Below, piece after piece: positions 1-8,948 of a stretch of DNA of 64,000 nt. This DNA is from Solibacillus sp. FSL H8-0538. GTDB taxonomy: Bacteria; Bacillota; Bacilli; Bacillales_A; Planococcaceae. The position numbers and the translations under genes were made by a program. The notes under the pieces are model-generated. The model was given only the letters and a program-made list of their open reading frames with translations, was not told where the DNA came from and did no database searches. Within the stretch, counting starts at the first letter, position 1. Every line of letters starts with the position of its first letter. The stretch lies in contig NZ_JBBOPI010000001.1 in the NCBI RefSeq assembly GCF_038003525.1, forward strand, positions 487,001 through 551,000. Reading direction: 5' to 3'.

Positions 1-385
1 TGCGCATGATTTTTTTTAATGCGAAAAGCCTTTTCATATAAAGGAAGAGACGGCTTTTGTAAGGATTGAAAAGCTTGGAATTCTCAAAAATACGAACAGT
101 TTTTGGCGTTGTTACGGATATGGGCTTCACACTTGCACCTTCTTCGGTTAATAATGCTTAAATTTTATCAGAACATTGTTAGAGCAATATAAAAGTATTG
201 TAAATTTATGTTAATTCATAAACCATTACATAGGGGAATATAACAATATTAAATTTAAATTATTACTAGTAGAAATGGCTTAAATGTGAACAAAAGATGA
301 AAGTAAAGAGGGATTTTTCCGATAATAATGGTATATAAGTATGTAAAGAATATTTCAATCGGAATACGGAGAGGGGTGATTTGTA

Positions 386-1216
386 ATGAAAATTGCTAGT
401 TTAATACATCATGTAGGAGCAGATTTTGAAGATCGAAAGCGAGCGTTGCAGCGAAAAGAAATGGGCGAGGCTTATAAAAAGAATGCTAAATACGTAGATG
501 CTAATAAAAATCCGATGCTAAAGGCGCTGGAAAATTTACTTTCAGGAAAGACGGAAAAGGATTTACATGCGGCTGACATTGAAGCAAAGGAGCAATCAGC
601 ACAGGAGTTAGCTGGCAATGACAAACAGCAACAGCTTGAATTGCTCGAGGTGAAGAAGGAAATTCAGCTGCTCAAGCAGACCGAGCAAAATGTTATCGCA
701 CATGAGCAGGCACATAAGGCAGCAGGTGGAGGCGTAACAGGGGCGATTTCTTATTCCCATACAACGGGTCCTGACGAACAGCGTTACATTGTGGCTGGTG
801 AGGTTTCTATTGATGTACCGTCTAGGTCTACAACGGATGAAACAATCGCAATTTTGGAAAAGGTCAAGCAGGCCGCACTTGCACCAGCACAACCATCCCC
901 ACAGGATTTACGCGTAGCCGCGAGTGCAGCAGCGCAAATCCTGCAAACCAAATCCGAGTTGTCTGGTGAATTAGTGGAACAACTTGAAGAGGTGGAGCCG
1001 TTTGTGGACGAAAGCTTACAGGTCAGCATTCCGGAGCGCTTCCAAAATGAATTCCAGCGCAACGCTCAGGAGGAAACGATATTTGGCAAGGACTTAGAAA
1101 GCTTATTATTCAAGCGTACGTTCAATAAAGCGATAGCAAAGTACGCAACGCATATTGAGATGGTGAAAAATGGCTACCGCATGTTCGACGAGCCTAAGTT
1201 TTCACAAACAGCGTAA
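386..1216 (+). CDS. Putative metalloprotease, SprA-related (CJM1_0395-type) family
   Basis: The 276-residue protein has an HExxH zinc-protease motif (HEQAH, residues 106-110). It is followed by a Gly/Ala-rich segment and a YIVAGEVSIDVP stretch, the combination typical of the SprA-related putative metalloprotease family. Before the motif, residues 60-105 are charged and probably form a coiled coil. No signal peptide or membrane segment is visible, so a cytoplasmic protein is expected. The ATG follows a good GAGGGGTGA ribosome binding site, and a terminator closes the single-gene unit. The protease assignment rests on the motif only; substrate and role are unknown. Confidence 0.75.
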   Translation: MKIASLIHHVGADFEDRKRALQRKEMGEAYKKNAKYVDANKNPMLKALENLLSGKTEKDLHAADIEAKEQSAQELAGNDKQQQLELLEVKKEIQLLKQTEQNVIAHEQAHKAAGGGVTGAISYSHTTGPDEQRYIVAGEVSIDVPSRSTTDETIAILEKVKQAALAPAQPSPQDLRVAASAAAQILQTKSELSGELVEQLEEVEPFVDESLQVSIPERFQNEFQRNAQEETIFGKDLESLLFKRTFNKAIAKYATHIEMVKNGYRMFDEPKFSQTA

Positions 1217-1225
1217 TTTACATGG

Positions 1226-1256
1226 AAAACTGTGTCTTGTAGGCACAGTTTTTTTT
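1226..1256 (+). terminator. Rho-independent terminator after the metalloprotease gene
   Basis: AACTGTG pairs with CACAGTT and is followed by eight T. Confidence 0.85.
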
Positions 1257-1349
1257 CGTAGATTTTTGTTCACGTTTCTATGTACTTATGAGTCGCCTCC
1301 TTTTTTGATATACTGATACAAGAATTTTAGATAAAAAGAGGTGTAGGTT

Positions 1350-1835
1350 ATGGCAAAAAAAGTAGCAAAAACAAATGCCGTTCGTCTAATTGAGCAACAG
1401 AAAATTGCACATCAATTATTTGAATATGAAACGGATAATGGGGAGGCAGTGGATGGCATTACTGTCGCAACGAAAATCGGTCAGCCGGTGGAGCATGTTT
1501 ATAAAACATTGATCGCAACAGCAGGTAAGGGCCATTATTATGTATTCGTTATTCCAGTTGCAGCTGAGCTTAATTTAAAGGCAGCAGCGAAAGCAGTGGG
1601 TGAGAAAAAAGTTGAGCTCATTGCTGTGAAGGAACTACTCGGCTTAACAGGCTATGTGCGTGGCGGCTGTTCACCTGTAGGGATGAAGAAGCTATTCCCA
1701 ACATTCATTGATGCCTCCGCAGAAGCATTAGACTTTATCATCGTAAGCGCTGGGAAAATCGGCATGCAAATGAAGCTTAAACCAACAGATATTGCACATA
1801 TCTCCCAAGCGGCATTTGCTGAAATTACGGTATAA
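1350..1835 (+). CDS. ybaK: Cys-tRNA(Pro)/Cys-tRNA(Cys) deacylase, YbaK/EbsC family
   Basis: A 161-residue single-domain protein of the YbaK/ProX-like editing family, which hydrolyses Cys misacylated onto tRNA(Pro) in trans. Supporting motifs are VYKTLIA near residue 50 (the catalytic Lys region), [16 protein letters not shown], and [14 protein letters not shown] around residues 105-118, the conserved glycine loop of the family. The length matches E. coli YbaK (159 residues). The ATG follows AAAAGAGGTG. It is cytoplasmic and appears monocistronic. Confidence 0.9.
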   Translation: MAKKVAKTNAVRLIEQQKIAHQLFEYETDNGEAVDGITVATKIGQPVEHVYKTLIATAGKGHYYVFVIPVAAELNLKAAAKAVGEKKVELIAVKELLGLTGYVRGGCSPVGMKKLFPTFIDASAEALDFIIVSAGKIGMQMKLKPTDIAHISQAAFAEITV

Positions 1836-2000
1836 TTCAAAAGGCTGTTTACAATTTTGTGGTGCAAGTAAATTTGCTAATTGTGCAAGTAATCTTGGGA
1901 ATGTTTGCACGTAAACCGACCAAGCAGCCTATCTTAAACAATACACTTTAGAAACACATACTTGAAAGCAGGTCTCCATCATGAAAATAGCGTTCGCATG

Positions 2001-2141
2001 GCGCGGATGACAATGGAAATATTCGCAGTTACAGCAGGCTGGCTACTCCACGGTCCAATTGGTGTTACAACCGTCGTACTCGCATGAGGCGCTGGCTATA
2101 TTATTTTAAACATCTCCTTGATCAAATCGCAGGAGAAATAG
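2001..2141 (+). pseudogene. Decayed C-terminal fragment of a YczE-like membrane protein
   Basis: Reading GCG at 2001 gives MEIFAVTAGWLLHGPIGV, then an in-frame TGA where the intact gene has a Leu codon, then GAGYIILN and a TAG at 2139-2141. The pattern matches the C-terminal part of the intact YczE gene downstream (MEVFAALSGWLLGGPVGV near 2740-2800). Only about 46 codons remain, with no start. This is a relic of a second copy, either a tandem duplication or a lost paralogue. Confidence 0.8.
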
Positions 2142-2144
2142 TGT

Positions 2145-2171
2145 AAGCTCTCCAAAATGGGGAGCTTTTTA
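2145..2171 (+). terminator. Terminator behind the YczE relic
   Basis: AAGCTC-TCC pairs with GGGGAGCTT and runs into TTTTT. It outlived the gene it served. Confidence 0.7.
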
Positions 2172-2275
2172 ATGCCCATTTTATTGCGTAGCATCCTTTT
2201 ATATGATTTAGTTAGACTAGGAAATAAATTTACATAACTTTGTATATTTCGTAGTTAATGAAAGTGGGTTTAGGT

Positions 2276-2911
2276 ATGAGAAAATCATTTTTATGGCAAT
2301 GGGCATTTTTCCTCGTTGGATTAATGGTAATGGCACTGGGGATTACGTTAACGATTAAAGGAAAAGCAATCGGCACAAGCCCATGGGATGTTTTACATAT
2401 TGGTTTATATAAACAGGTAGGCTTAACAATTGGCTCGTGGTCTATTTTAACCGGTTTATTTATCATCGTTACAACCTCTATATTTTTAAAACAGTGGCCG
2501 CGCCTTGCTACGTGGTTAAATATGTTATTAATTGGGTCGTTCATTGATTTCTTTAACTGGCTATTACCGAATACGACTGTTATTGCATTTGAGCTGGCGT
2601 ATTTTATCGCAGGATTTTTTGTCATGAGTATGGGCTGTGCGCTTTATATTTCCGCGAACTTAGGAGCGGGGCCACGTGATACGGTTATGATGATAATTGC
2701 TGAAAAATTCGGGGGTTCCGTTAGGTTGGGGCGTACAGTTATGGAAGTGTTTGCGGCATTGTCCGGCTGGCTACTCGGCGGTCCAGTTGGTGTTGGTACA
2801 GTCATTTTAGCGCTTGGTACGGGATATGTCATTCAGTGGGCGCTCCCGAAATTCCAGGAAGCATTACAAAAAAGAATGATAGAGTCAAACGAAAGCACGC
2901 AACAGGCATAA
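2276..2911 (+). CDS. YczE/YitT-type integral membrane protein
   Basis: A hydrophobic protein of about 211 residues with five or six predicted membrane helices, of the YczE/YyaS family. Conserved features are KAIGTSPWDVLHIGL near residues 25-40 and GAGPRDTVMM near residues 130-140, an internally repeated G-x-x-x-x-D-x-x pattern. An ATG at 2258 is in frame, but 2276 (MRKSFLWQW) is preferred because it begins with a normal positive-inside N-terminus. In B. subtilis yczE lies beside the surfactin cluster and influences lipopeptide production; no such cluster is seen here, so substrate and role are unknown. Confidence 0.8.
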   Translation: MRKSFLWQWAFFLVGLMVMALGITLTIKGKAIGTSPWDVLHIGLYKQVGLTIGSWSILTGLFIIVTTSIFLKQWPRLATWLNMLLIGSFIDFFNWLLPNTTVIAFELAYFIAGFFVMSMGCALYISANLGAGPRDTVMMIIAEKFGGSVRLGRTVMEVFAALSGWLLGGPVGVGTVILALGTGYVIQWALPKFQEALQKRMIESNESTQQA

Positions 2912-2929
2912 TGTCCATTGCGTGTTTTT
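2896..2929 (+). terminator. Terminator of the yczE-like gene
   Basis: CACGCAA pairs with TTGCGTG and is followed by TTTTT. Confidence 0.75.
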
Positions 2930-2932
2930 ACT

Positions 2933-3105
2933 GTTAAGGAAATTTTAAAATTTCTCCGTGTAGATAACAGTTAAATAAGTAAATGCACCATCTAGGCGAA
3001 AGTGCCAGCCCCTCGAAGTCACAGTCTGCCCTCGGGCTAAGGCAAAGAGCGCCTTCACTTCGCATTTTCCAGCGCTTGTCGGGGCTAAGCAGTTTTTGTT
3101 ACTTG
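2933..3105. repeat. Dispersed repeat B, copy 1 (about 150-170 bp)
   Basis: Begins GTTAAGGAAATT and contains AAATAAGTAAATGCA, then a GC-rich part with GGCGAAAG, CTCGAAGTC and GCGCCTTCACTT. The same series recurs at 11363-11507 at roughly 80% identity by eye. No reading frame is conserved between the copies. It lies in the 3' spacer of the yczE-like gene, before kbl. Confidence 0.8.
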
Positions 3106-3203
3106 TGTAGTTCAACATAAGAAAACAATCGAAAAGAGAAGTTCCTCCAACTCCCGTTTCATGCTAAAATGAGAGCAACTTGCATATGAAAGGAAGAGGC
3201 AAC

Positions 3204-4394
3204 ATGTCAAAAACATTAAATGCATTTATAGACGACAACCTTCAAGCGCTGCATGATCAAGGTTTATACAATGAAATTGATCCAGTTGAAAGCGCAAACG
3301 GACCAGTAATTCAAGTGCGCGGTAAAAGTTTAATTAACTTATCTTCAAATAACTATCTTGGTTTAGCAACAAACGAGGAATTAAAAACAATTGCTAAGAA
3401 TGCGATTGATAAATATGGCGTTGGGGCAGGGGCTGTACGTACAATTAACGGCACACTTGACCTTCACGTAAAACTGGAAGAAAAGCTAGCAGAATTCAAA
3501 GGAACAGAAGCGGCAATTTCTTATCAATCAGGCTTCAACTGTAATATGGCCGCTATTTCTGCTGTTATGGATAAAAACGATGCAATTCTGTCTGATGCAC
3601 TAAACCATGCATCAATTATCGATGGCTGTCGCTTATCGAAAGCGAAAATCATTCCGTTTCATCACTCAGATATGGACGACCTACGCGCGAAAGCAAAGGA
3701 AGCAACAGAATCTGGCCTTTACAATAAAGTAATGGTTATTACGGACGGCGTATTCTCAATGGACGGCGATATCGCCAAGCTACCAGAAATCGTAGAAATC
3801 GCAAAGGAATTTGATTTAATTACGTATGTGGATGATGCGCATGGTTCAGGCGTTACAGGTAAAGGGAAGGGTACAGTGAAGCATTTCGGGTTAGAGCGTG
3901 AAATTGACTTCCAAATCGGTACTTTATCGAAAGCAATCGGCGTTGTCGGCGGTTATGTGGCTGGCAAGAAAAACTTGATTAATTGGTTAAAAGTCCGCTC
4001 TCGTCCGTTCCTATTCTCAACAGCATTGCCACCGGGTGATGTAGCAGCAATTACACGTGCAGTTGAAATGATTATGGAATCAACAGAGTTGCATGACAAG
4101 CTTTGGGAAAACGGCGACTACCTGAAAAAAGGTTTAGCTGAGCTAGGGTTTAACATTGGTGAATCGGAAACACCGATCACACCATGTATTATTGGGGACG
4201 AAAAATTGACACAGGAATTTTCAAAACGTTTATTTGAAGAAGGCGTTTACGCAAAATCAATCGTCTTCCCAACAGTTCCTAAAGGCACAGGTCGTGTCCG
4301 CAACATGCCAACAGCAGCGCACACAAAAGGAATGCTAGACGACGCACTCGTAATCTATGCAAAAGTAGGCCGCGAATTAGGCGTTATTCAATAA
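3204..4394 (+). CDS. kbl: Glycine C-acetyltransferase (2-amino-3-ketobutyrate CoA ligase)
   Basis: A PLP enzyme of the alpha-oxoamine synthase family. It cleaves 2-amino-3-ketobutyrate with CoA to glycine and acetyl-CoA, the second step of threonine breakdown. Visible motifs are NLSSNNYLG near residue 45, the [10 protein letters not shown] segment near residue 215, and [13 protein letters not shown] near residue 245 with the PLP-binding Lys. The 396-residue length is normal. The start at 3204 (MSKTLNAF) follows GAAAGGAAGAGG, whereas the upstream TTG at 3180 has no site. Its partner, an SDR-type threonine dehydrogenase, is 9 kb away at 13581 rather than adjacent. Confidence 0.93.
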   Translation: MSKTLNAFIDDNLQALHDQGLYNEIDPVESANGPVIQVRGKSLINLSSNNYLGLATNEELKTIAKNAIDKYGVGAGAVRTINGTLDLHVKLEEKLAEFKGTEAAISYQSGFNCNMAAISAVMDKNDAILSDALNHASIIDGCRLSKAKIIPFHHSDMDDLRAKAKEATESGLYNKVMVITDGVFSMDGDIAKLPEIVEIAKEFDLITYVDDAHGSGVTGKGKGTVKHFGLEREIDFQIGTLSKAIGVVGGYVAGKKNLINWLKVRSRPFLFSTALPPGDVAAITRAVEMIMESTELHDKLWENGDYLKKGLAELGFNIGESETPITPCIIGDEKLTQEFSKRLFEEGVYAKSIVFPTVPKGTGRVRNMPTAAHTKGMLDDALVIYAKVGRELGVIQ

Positions 4395-4399
4395 AATGA

Positions 4400-4436
4400 A
4401 GGTGATGAAAACGTAGAGTTTTCATCACCTTTTTTT
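4400..4436 (+). terminator. Terminator of kbl
   Basis: A 13-bp stem AGGTGATGAAAAC / GTTTTCATCACCT followed by T7. Confidence 0.9.
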
Positions 4437-4437
4437 A

Positions 4438-4491
4438 TGGATAAGAAAAGACATCAACTCGCTCTATTTTGGGTGAGTTGTGTCTTTCTAA
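4438..4491. repeat. Dispersed repeat A1 (short form)
   Basis: Repeat family A, full form about 80 bp, has two hairpins. The first is GATAAGAAAGTATAAC with its complement; the second is AAGGACATCAACTCGCC...GGCGAGTTGTGTCTTT, ending CTAA. A1 has lost most of hairpin 1 but keeps hairpin 2. It starts directly after the T-run of the kbl terminator. Confidence 0.85.
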
Positions 4492-4524
4492 GGGATTTGG
4501 ACTCTAAATAGAACTACAGAATCT

Positions 4525-4710
4525 TTAAATAGAATCCGCCTCCGCAGCCGTCTCAGCCATGGGTTTTTCTACTAATACATGCCTGCCGTTTTGCTTGGCA
4601 GTAATGGCTATGTCACAGTGTAAATCGGGAGGTGTGTAAATAATGACGGCGTCCACTTGTTCGTCAGCCCAAATTGCCTCTAATGAACGTGATGCATACT
4701 CCCTAAATCG
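4525..4710 (-). pseudogene. Remnant of a Gfo/Idh/MocA-family oxidoreductase
   Basis: On the minus strand the stretch reads LEAIWADEQVDAVIIYTPP, then HCDIAITAKQNGRHVLVEKP and MAETAAEADSI before a TAA. This is the classic N-terminal Rossmann part of Gfo/Idh/MocA sugar dehydrogenases, with the EKP motif. The nucleotide-binding glycine loop before it and the whole C-terminal domain after it are missing, so only about 60 of about 340 residues remain. It cannot be functional. Confidence 0.85.
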
Positions 4711-4782
4711 TTTCCTTTCTTACAATCAAGAGATAGTGAAAAGGAAAAAATACACTTTTTACACAGTCTAATTAATAGGCAT

Positions 4783-5916
4783 TTAGTTTTTCACAATCGT
4801 TAAGTTGCACACATTCGCTACACGGCTTACACCTGCAAGCCCCATGGATACTTTAAATTCATCGTATAGATTTTGCATGACTTGGCGTACGCCTGCTTCA
4901 CCTGCGTAGGCTAGTCCATACACGAATGGCCGACCAATTGCGACAGCTGTTGCGCCTAAAGCTAATGCTTTTAGTACATCGATACCGCGGTACACGCCGC
5001 CGTCCAAAATAACCGGAATGCGTCGGTCAACAGCTTTCACAACTGCAGGAAGCGCATCCAAGCTACCAACCACGCCGTCTAATTGGCGCCCCCCATGATT
5101 GGAAACAAAAATTCCATCTACGCCTGCTTCAATTGCTAACTTTGCATCTTCAGGATGTAAAATTCCTTTTAATAATACAGGTAATTTCGTACGTTCCTTC
5201 AATTCACGCACATTGTCCCAGCTTAAAGTGGGATGATAAATATTTGCCAGCAAACCTTCAATAAATGCCTCGGATGAATCATCACGTAGCGTTGACATGA
5301 ACACAGGATCGGTTTCATAGTTACCACGCGAGAAGCCTTTTTTCAAGGGTGAAAATTGGTTGCGAACATCGTGCTCTCTCCAGCCAAGCATTACGGTATC
5401 AATTGTTAATACAATGGCTTCAAAACCAGCTTGTTCTGCGCGCTCTACCATACTAAATGAAATATCTTCATTTGTTGACCAGTATAATTGGAACCATTTC
5501 GTATGATGTGGTGCAGTTTCTGCAATTTGTTCCATCGAATAACTTGAAACGGTGCTTTGTACATACGGAATTTGTAAATCCATTGCTGCACGCACAACCG
5601 CTAGCTCACCGTCTTCGTGCGCAATTTTATTCATGCCGACGGGAGCAAATAGTAGGGGAGTTGGATGTGTTTTTCCGAATAATTCAATGGATGTATCCAG
5701 TATTGATACATCATTTAAAAAACGCGGTACAATGGAATATTTGTGAAAAGCATCACGATTATTACGTAGTGACTGCTCGCCGCCCGCACCTGAACGTACA
5801 TAGCTATAAGGGCCAATATCAATTTTGTCTTTAACCGCTTGCTCTAATTCTTCAAAACCAATCGGAAAAGCTTGTGCCGTTCCGATATTTTTTAATAATA
5901 AATCACCTTTACTCAT
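4783..5916 (-). CDS. FMN-dependent alpha-hydroxy-acid oxidase (lactate oxidase family)
   Basis: A 377-residue protein of the glycolate oxidase/lactate oxidase family, which oxidises L-2-hydroxy acids to 2-keto acids with O2. Near residue 260 it has SNHGGRQLDG, the catalytic His and substrate Arg signature. It also has the FMN phosphate motif LDGGVYRGIDVLKALALGA and YSYVRSGAGGEQS near the N-terminus. The start at 5916 follows GGAGATGAG. It begins 13 bp after the metI stop, so it is probably the last gene of the SAM-riboswitch met operon. That placement suggests a sulfur-containing hydroxy acid, such as 2-hydroxy-4-methylthiobutyrate, rather than lactate. This is inference; sequence alone does not fix the substrate. 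Confidence 0.85.
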   Translation of the reverse strand: MSKGDLLLKNIGTAQAFPIGFEELEQAVKDKIDIGPYSYVRSGAGGEQSLRNNRDAFHKYSIVPRFLNDVSILDTSIELFGKTHPTPLLFAPVGMNKIAHEDGELAVVRAAMDLQIPYVQSTVSSYSMEQIAETAPHHTKWFQLYWSTNEDISFSMVERAEQAGFEAIVLTIDTVMLGWREHDVRNQFSPLKKGFSRGNYETDPVFMSTLRDDSSEAFIEGLLANIYHPTLSWDNVRELKERTKLPVLLKGILHPEDAKLAIEAGVDGIFVSNHGGRQLDGVVGSLDALPAVVKAVDRRIPVILDGGVYRGIDVLKALALGATAVAIGRPFVYGLAYAGEAGVRQVMQNLYDEFKVSMGLAGVSRVANVCNLTIVKN

Positions 5917-5929
5917 GAACTCATCTCCA

Positions 5930-6601
5930 TTAATCACGTTTTAGGTTGCTTGCCACGCGGTTCCCAACAGACTGAATGATTTGTACTAAAATAATTAAAA
6001 TAAATACGGCGGCATACATCACGTCGACTTGATAACGAATATGACCGAAGCGGTAGGCCAAGTCACCAAGGCCACCTGCACCCACAAGCCCAGCCATCGC
6101 TGTTGCACCGACTAAGCCAACTGTTGCGATCGTTAAGCCTAGAACGATGGATGAACGTGCTTCGCGAAGTAGAACATTCATCACGATATGACGGCGTTTA
6201 ATGCCCATTGCTGTATATGCTTCAACGACACCAGGTGACACCTCAAGCAGTGCCGATTCCAATAATCGTGCGATATACGGCGCTGTGTATACAACAAGTG
6301 GAACGATTACCCCTTTAACCCCAATCGTCGTCCCAACAATGAACTTTGTAAATGGAAGGATAAAGAATAGTAGAATAATGAACGGAATCGAACGGATAAT
6401 ATTAATAACTAAGTTTAAAATTTGGTAGAGCCATTTATTTTCGAATAATTGCCCAGGTCGTGTTAGAACGATTAAAATCCCGAGTGGAATTCCAATTAAT
6501 ACAGCTAGCACAAGGGAAATAGACGCCATTTGAAGCGTTTCGCCAAGTGATTTCAAAATAACATGTCCCCATTGATCAAAAAATGCTTGTAAACTACTCA
6601 T
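5930..6601 (-). CDS. metI: Methionine ABC transporter permease MetI
   Basis: A 223-residue permease with five predicted helices of the MetI family. The EAA-loop region YTAMGIKRRHIVMNVLLREA sits near residues 130-150 and a GATAMAGLVGAGGLGDLA segment follows. It forms the membrane channel of the MetNIQ importer for methionine and related compounds. Its start overlaps the metN stop by 8 bp, indicating translational coupling. Confidence 0.93.
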   Translation of the reverse strand: MSSLQAFFDQWGHVILKSLGETLQMASISLVLAVLIGIPLGILIVLTRPGQLFENKWLYQILNLVINIIRSIPFIILLFFILPFTKFIVGTTIGVKGVIVPLVVYTAPYIARLLESALLEVSPGVVEAYTAMGIKRRHIVMNVLLREARSSIVLGLTIATVGLVGATAMAGLVGAGGLGDLAYRFGHIRYQVDVMYAAVFILIILVQIIQSVGNRVASNLKRD

Positions 6602-7619
6602 TGTCGTCGCCTCCTAATCGTTCAATTTGGACGCCATTTTGTTCAAGATAGGATGTGATTTGTTGGATTTCTTGCGGCTTTCCCCCTACATGAACAACGA
6701 TATTGCCGACAATGCCGTTTTTCAATTCAATAATGTTTGCAGCTAAAATATTCGGCGCTACATTAAAGCGGTTACTAATATCGGCAATCAGTGGTTTTCC
6801 TGTGCTTTCACCAACAAATGTTAAACGTACTACCGCACCTGTTAAGTTCAGCTGGTTGATTAATGATTTAGATAATGAACGTTGTGAAATAGTGTTCAAG
6901 AATTTGCGCGTTGTTGGATGCGTGGGCTTTTTAAATAGCTCGATTGCTGAGTTATGCTCCACAAGCTTCCCTTTTTCGAGTACATACACGTAATCGCAAA
7001 TTTTTTGGATTACGTTCATTTCATGGGTAATCAGTAAAATAGTAATCCCAAGTTCACGATTGATTTTTAACAGAAGCTCTAAAATGGAGTCTGTCGTTTC
7101 TGGATCAAGTGCGCTCGTTGCTTCATCGCTTAGTAAAACTTCGGGTTCCTGTGCAAGGGCGCGGGCGATAGCGACACGTTGTTTTTGTCCACCAGATAAT
7201 TGGTTAGGGAAGTTCGTTAATTTATCCGTTAACCCAACAATCTCAGCATACTTTGCGACTTTAGCTGCTACCTCTTTTTTACTATAGCCGAGTAAGTTTA
7301 GAGGAATTGCAATATTGTCATAAACTGTTGCTGTTTTAAGTAGGTTAAAACCTTGGAAGATCATCCCGATTTTTTGACGTGTTTTCCGAAGGTCCTCTGT
7401 TGATGCAGACATTAAATCCACACCGTTAATTCGAACATTGCCACTAGTTGGGCGCTCAAGTAAGTTGACACAACGAATCAGTGTACTTTTTCCGGCACCA
7501 CTATAGCCGATGACGCCGTGAATTTCGCCTTTTTTGACATGTAAATCTACATCATCAACGGCATTGAATACACCTTGCTTAGATGGGTACTGCTTCACGA
7601 TGTTTTGGAGTTGTATCAT
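6594..7619 (-). CDS. metN: Methionine ABC transporter ATP-binding protein MetN
   Basis: A 341-residue ATPase of the methionine importer. It has Walker A GYSGAGKST near residue 40, the signature LSGGQKQRVAIARALA near 140, and Walker B VLLSDEATSALDP. The C-terminal 90 residues form the NIL domain that binds methionine and inhibits transport when internal levels are high. The true start is MIQLQNIVKQY at 7619. The longer open frame to 7715 reads through repeat A2 and should not be annotated as protein. Confidence 0.95.
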   Translation of the reverse strand: MIQLQNIVKQYPSKQGVFNAVDDVDLHVKKGEIHGVIGYSGAGKSTLIRCVNLLERPTSGNVRINGVDLMSASTEDLRKTRQKIGMIFQGFNLLKTATVYDNIAIPLNLLGYSKKEVAAKVAKYAEIVGLTDKLTNFPNQLSGGQKQRVAIARALAQEPEVLLSDEATSALDPETTDSILELLLKINRELGITILLITHEMNVIQKICDYVYVLEKGKLVEHNSAIELFKKPTHPTTRKFLNTISQRSLSKSLINQLNLTGAVVRLTFVGESTGKPLIADISNRFNVAPNILAANIIELKNGIVGNIVVHVGGKPQEIQQITSYLEQNGVQIERLGGDDNE

Positions 7620-7684
7620 AAAAATCCTCGCCTTTCTAGAGAAAAAGCTACCGGCAAAGTTGCCGATAACTTTTCGTATTTTTG

Positions 7685-7766
7685 GTGGATAAGAAAGTAT
7701 AACTTTTCCATTCACATTAGTAAGGACATCAACTCGCCGTATTTTGGGCGAGTTGTGTCTTTCTAA
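7685..7766. repeat. Dispersed repeat A2 inside the met operon
   Basis: A full-length family A copy, sharing AAGAAAGTATAACTTT and ATTTTGGGCGAGTTGTGTCT with the others. It fills most of the 154-bp gap between metQ and metN. Read on the transcript (minus) strand it gives two hairpins just after the metQ stop, which could lower metNIlox expression relative to metQ or protect the metQ message. Confidence 0.85.
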
Positions 7767-7773
7767 TTACGAA

Positions 7774-8592
7774 TTAAAATCCTGGAATAACTGCGCCTTC
7801 ATATGTTTCTATAATATAATTACGTACTTCGTCAGTTTGGTAAGCTTCGATGAATTTCTTTAAATCTTCGCTATCTTCTTCACCTGGACGTACAACTAAT
7901 TTGTTTACGTACGGAGAGTCAGATGATTCAAGAATGATCGAATCGTTTTTCGGATTTAAACCTGCTTCAAGTGCGAAGTTTGTGTTGATTGCTGCAAAAT
8001 CTACTTCAGCTAATTGAGTTGGTAATTGAGCGGCTTCTAGTTCGATAAATTCATAATTATGTGGGTTATCTACTACATCAAAGATGGATGCGTTAATGCT
8101 CACACCTTCTTTTAATGTGATATAACCAGCATCTGCTAATACAACTAATGCACGTCCACCGTTTGTCGCATCATTAGGTAAAGCAAATGTTGCACCGTCA
8201 GGAACTTCTTCCATTGACGCGTATTTAGACGAGTATATGCCCATTGGATTTAAAATTGTATTTCCTACTGATACAAGTTCTTCGCCGCGGTCCGTGTTGA
8301 ATGTATCTAAGAATGGCTGCGTTTGGAAGTTGTTAATATCAAGATCGCCTTCTACTAGCGCTGTGTTCGGTAATACATAATCAGAGAATACACGGATGTC
8401 TACTTCTAAGCCGTTTTCCGCTGCGATGTCTGCTGCAATTTCTGTAATTTCTTCGTGTAAGCCAGCAGTTACGCCGATTACTAATTTACCGTCATTTAAT
8501 GTGTCTTCTGCAGTTTCTTCTCCGCCACAAGCTGCAAGAGCAAGTGCTAAGGCTGATGTTGCAAATAAAAAGCCGATTTTTTTAAATTTCAT
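7774..8592 (-). CDS. metQ: Methionine ABC transporter substrate-binding lipoprotein MetQ
   Basis: A 272-residue NlpA-family lipoprotein. The signal peptide ends in the lipobox LALAACG, with Cys at about residue 21. The mature part has the family features LVIGVTAG near the N-terminus and the PNDATNGGRALVVLADAGYI block. It is anchored outside the membrane and delivers methionine, D-methionine or methionine sulfoxide to MetNI. It is the first gene after the SAM riboswitch. Confidence 0.94.
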   Translation of the reverse strand: MKFKKIGFLFATSALALALAACGGEETAEDTLNDGKLVIGVTAGLHEEITEIAADIAAENGLEVDIRVFSDYVLPNTALVEGDLDINNFQTQPFLDTFNTDRGEELVSVGNTILNPMGIYSSKYASMEEVPDGATFALPNDATNGGRALVVLADAGYITLKEGVSINASIFDVVDNPHNYEFIELEAAQLPTQLAEVDFAAINTNFALEAGLNPKNDSIILESSDSPYVNKLVVRPGEEDSEDLKKFIEAYQTDEVRNYIIETYEGAVIPGF

Positions 8593-8628
8593 GGTTGAAA
8601 TCCCCCTAGATGTTTTGTTTTAGTTAAT

Positions 8629-8660
8629 AAAAAAATGCCTCTCTTGAAAAAGAGAGGCAT
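8629..8660 (-). terminator. Attenuator terminator of the SAM riboswitch
   Basis: On the minus strand ATGCCTCTCTT pairs with AGAGAGGCAT and is followed by T7. It lies between the aptamer and metQ, the normal position for an S-box attenuator. Confidence 0.9.
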
Positions 8661-8679
8661 CGAAAAGTCAATTTAGATT

Positions 8680-8793
8680 ACCACTCTTATCTTTCAAAAC
8701 ATTTCTGTTTTGTAGGAATTAGCACCGGCCAACAAGTGTTGGTGGTTGCCGAGCTTCATAGGGCCTATCCCTCAGCTACTCTTAATAAGAGAA
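8680..8793 (-). promoter_or_regulatory. SAM-I riboswitch (S-box leader) controlling metQ-metN-metI-oxidase
   Basis: The minus strand shows the S-box landmarks in order: P1 strand CTCTTATTAAGAG, then GCTGAGGGATAGGCCC, ATGAAGCTCGGCAACC, a variable P3 arm, GGTGCTAATTCC, and the closing P1 strand GATAAGAGTGG. These match the SAM-I aptamer core, including the kink-turn and the AUGAA-CCGGCAACC type segment. High SAM should allow the downstream terminator to form and switch the operon off. Confidence 0.95.
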
Positions 8794-8948
8794 AAACATT
8801 ATATTTAAAAACTAATTAATGTAAATATACAGACTATTTAGAACAAAATCAATATAAAATTATATTTTTCTGAAAAAACTTTATTTTAAGATAGTTTGTT
8901 GTTAAATAGAAAAAAGCACATCTTATGGGAGGGATGTGCTTTTCATAA

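Noticed and set aside
1-385. Possible gene relic or leader at the window start
   Set aside because: A weak AAAAGCC/GGCTTTT hairpin and short open stretches are visible, but nothing recognisable; it is AT-rich spacer before the metalloprotease gene.
7620-7715. N-terminal extension of MetN
   Set aside because: It translates repeat A2; the normal MetN start MIQLQNIVKQY is at 7619, and the same extension peptide appears out of context at another repeat copy near 11309.
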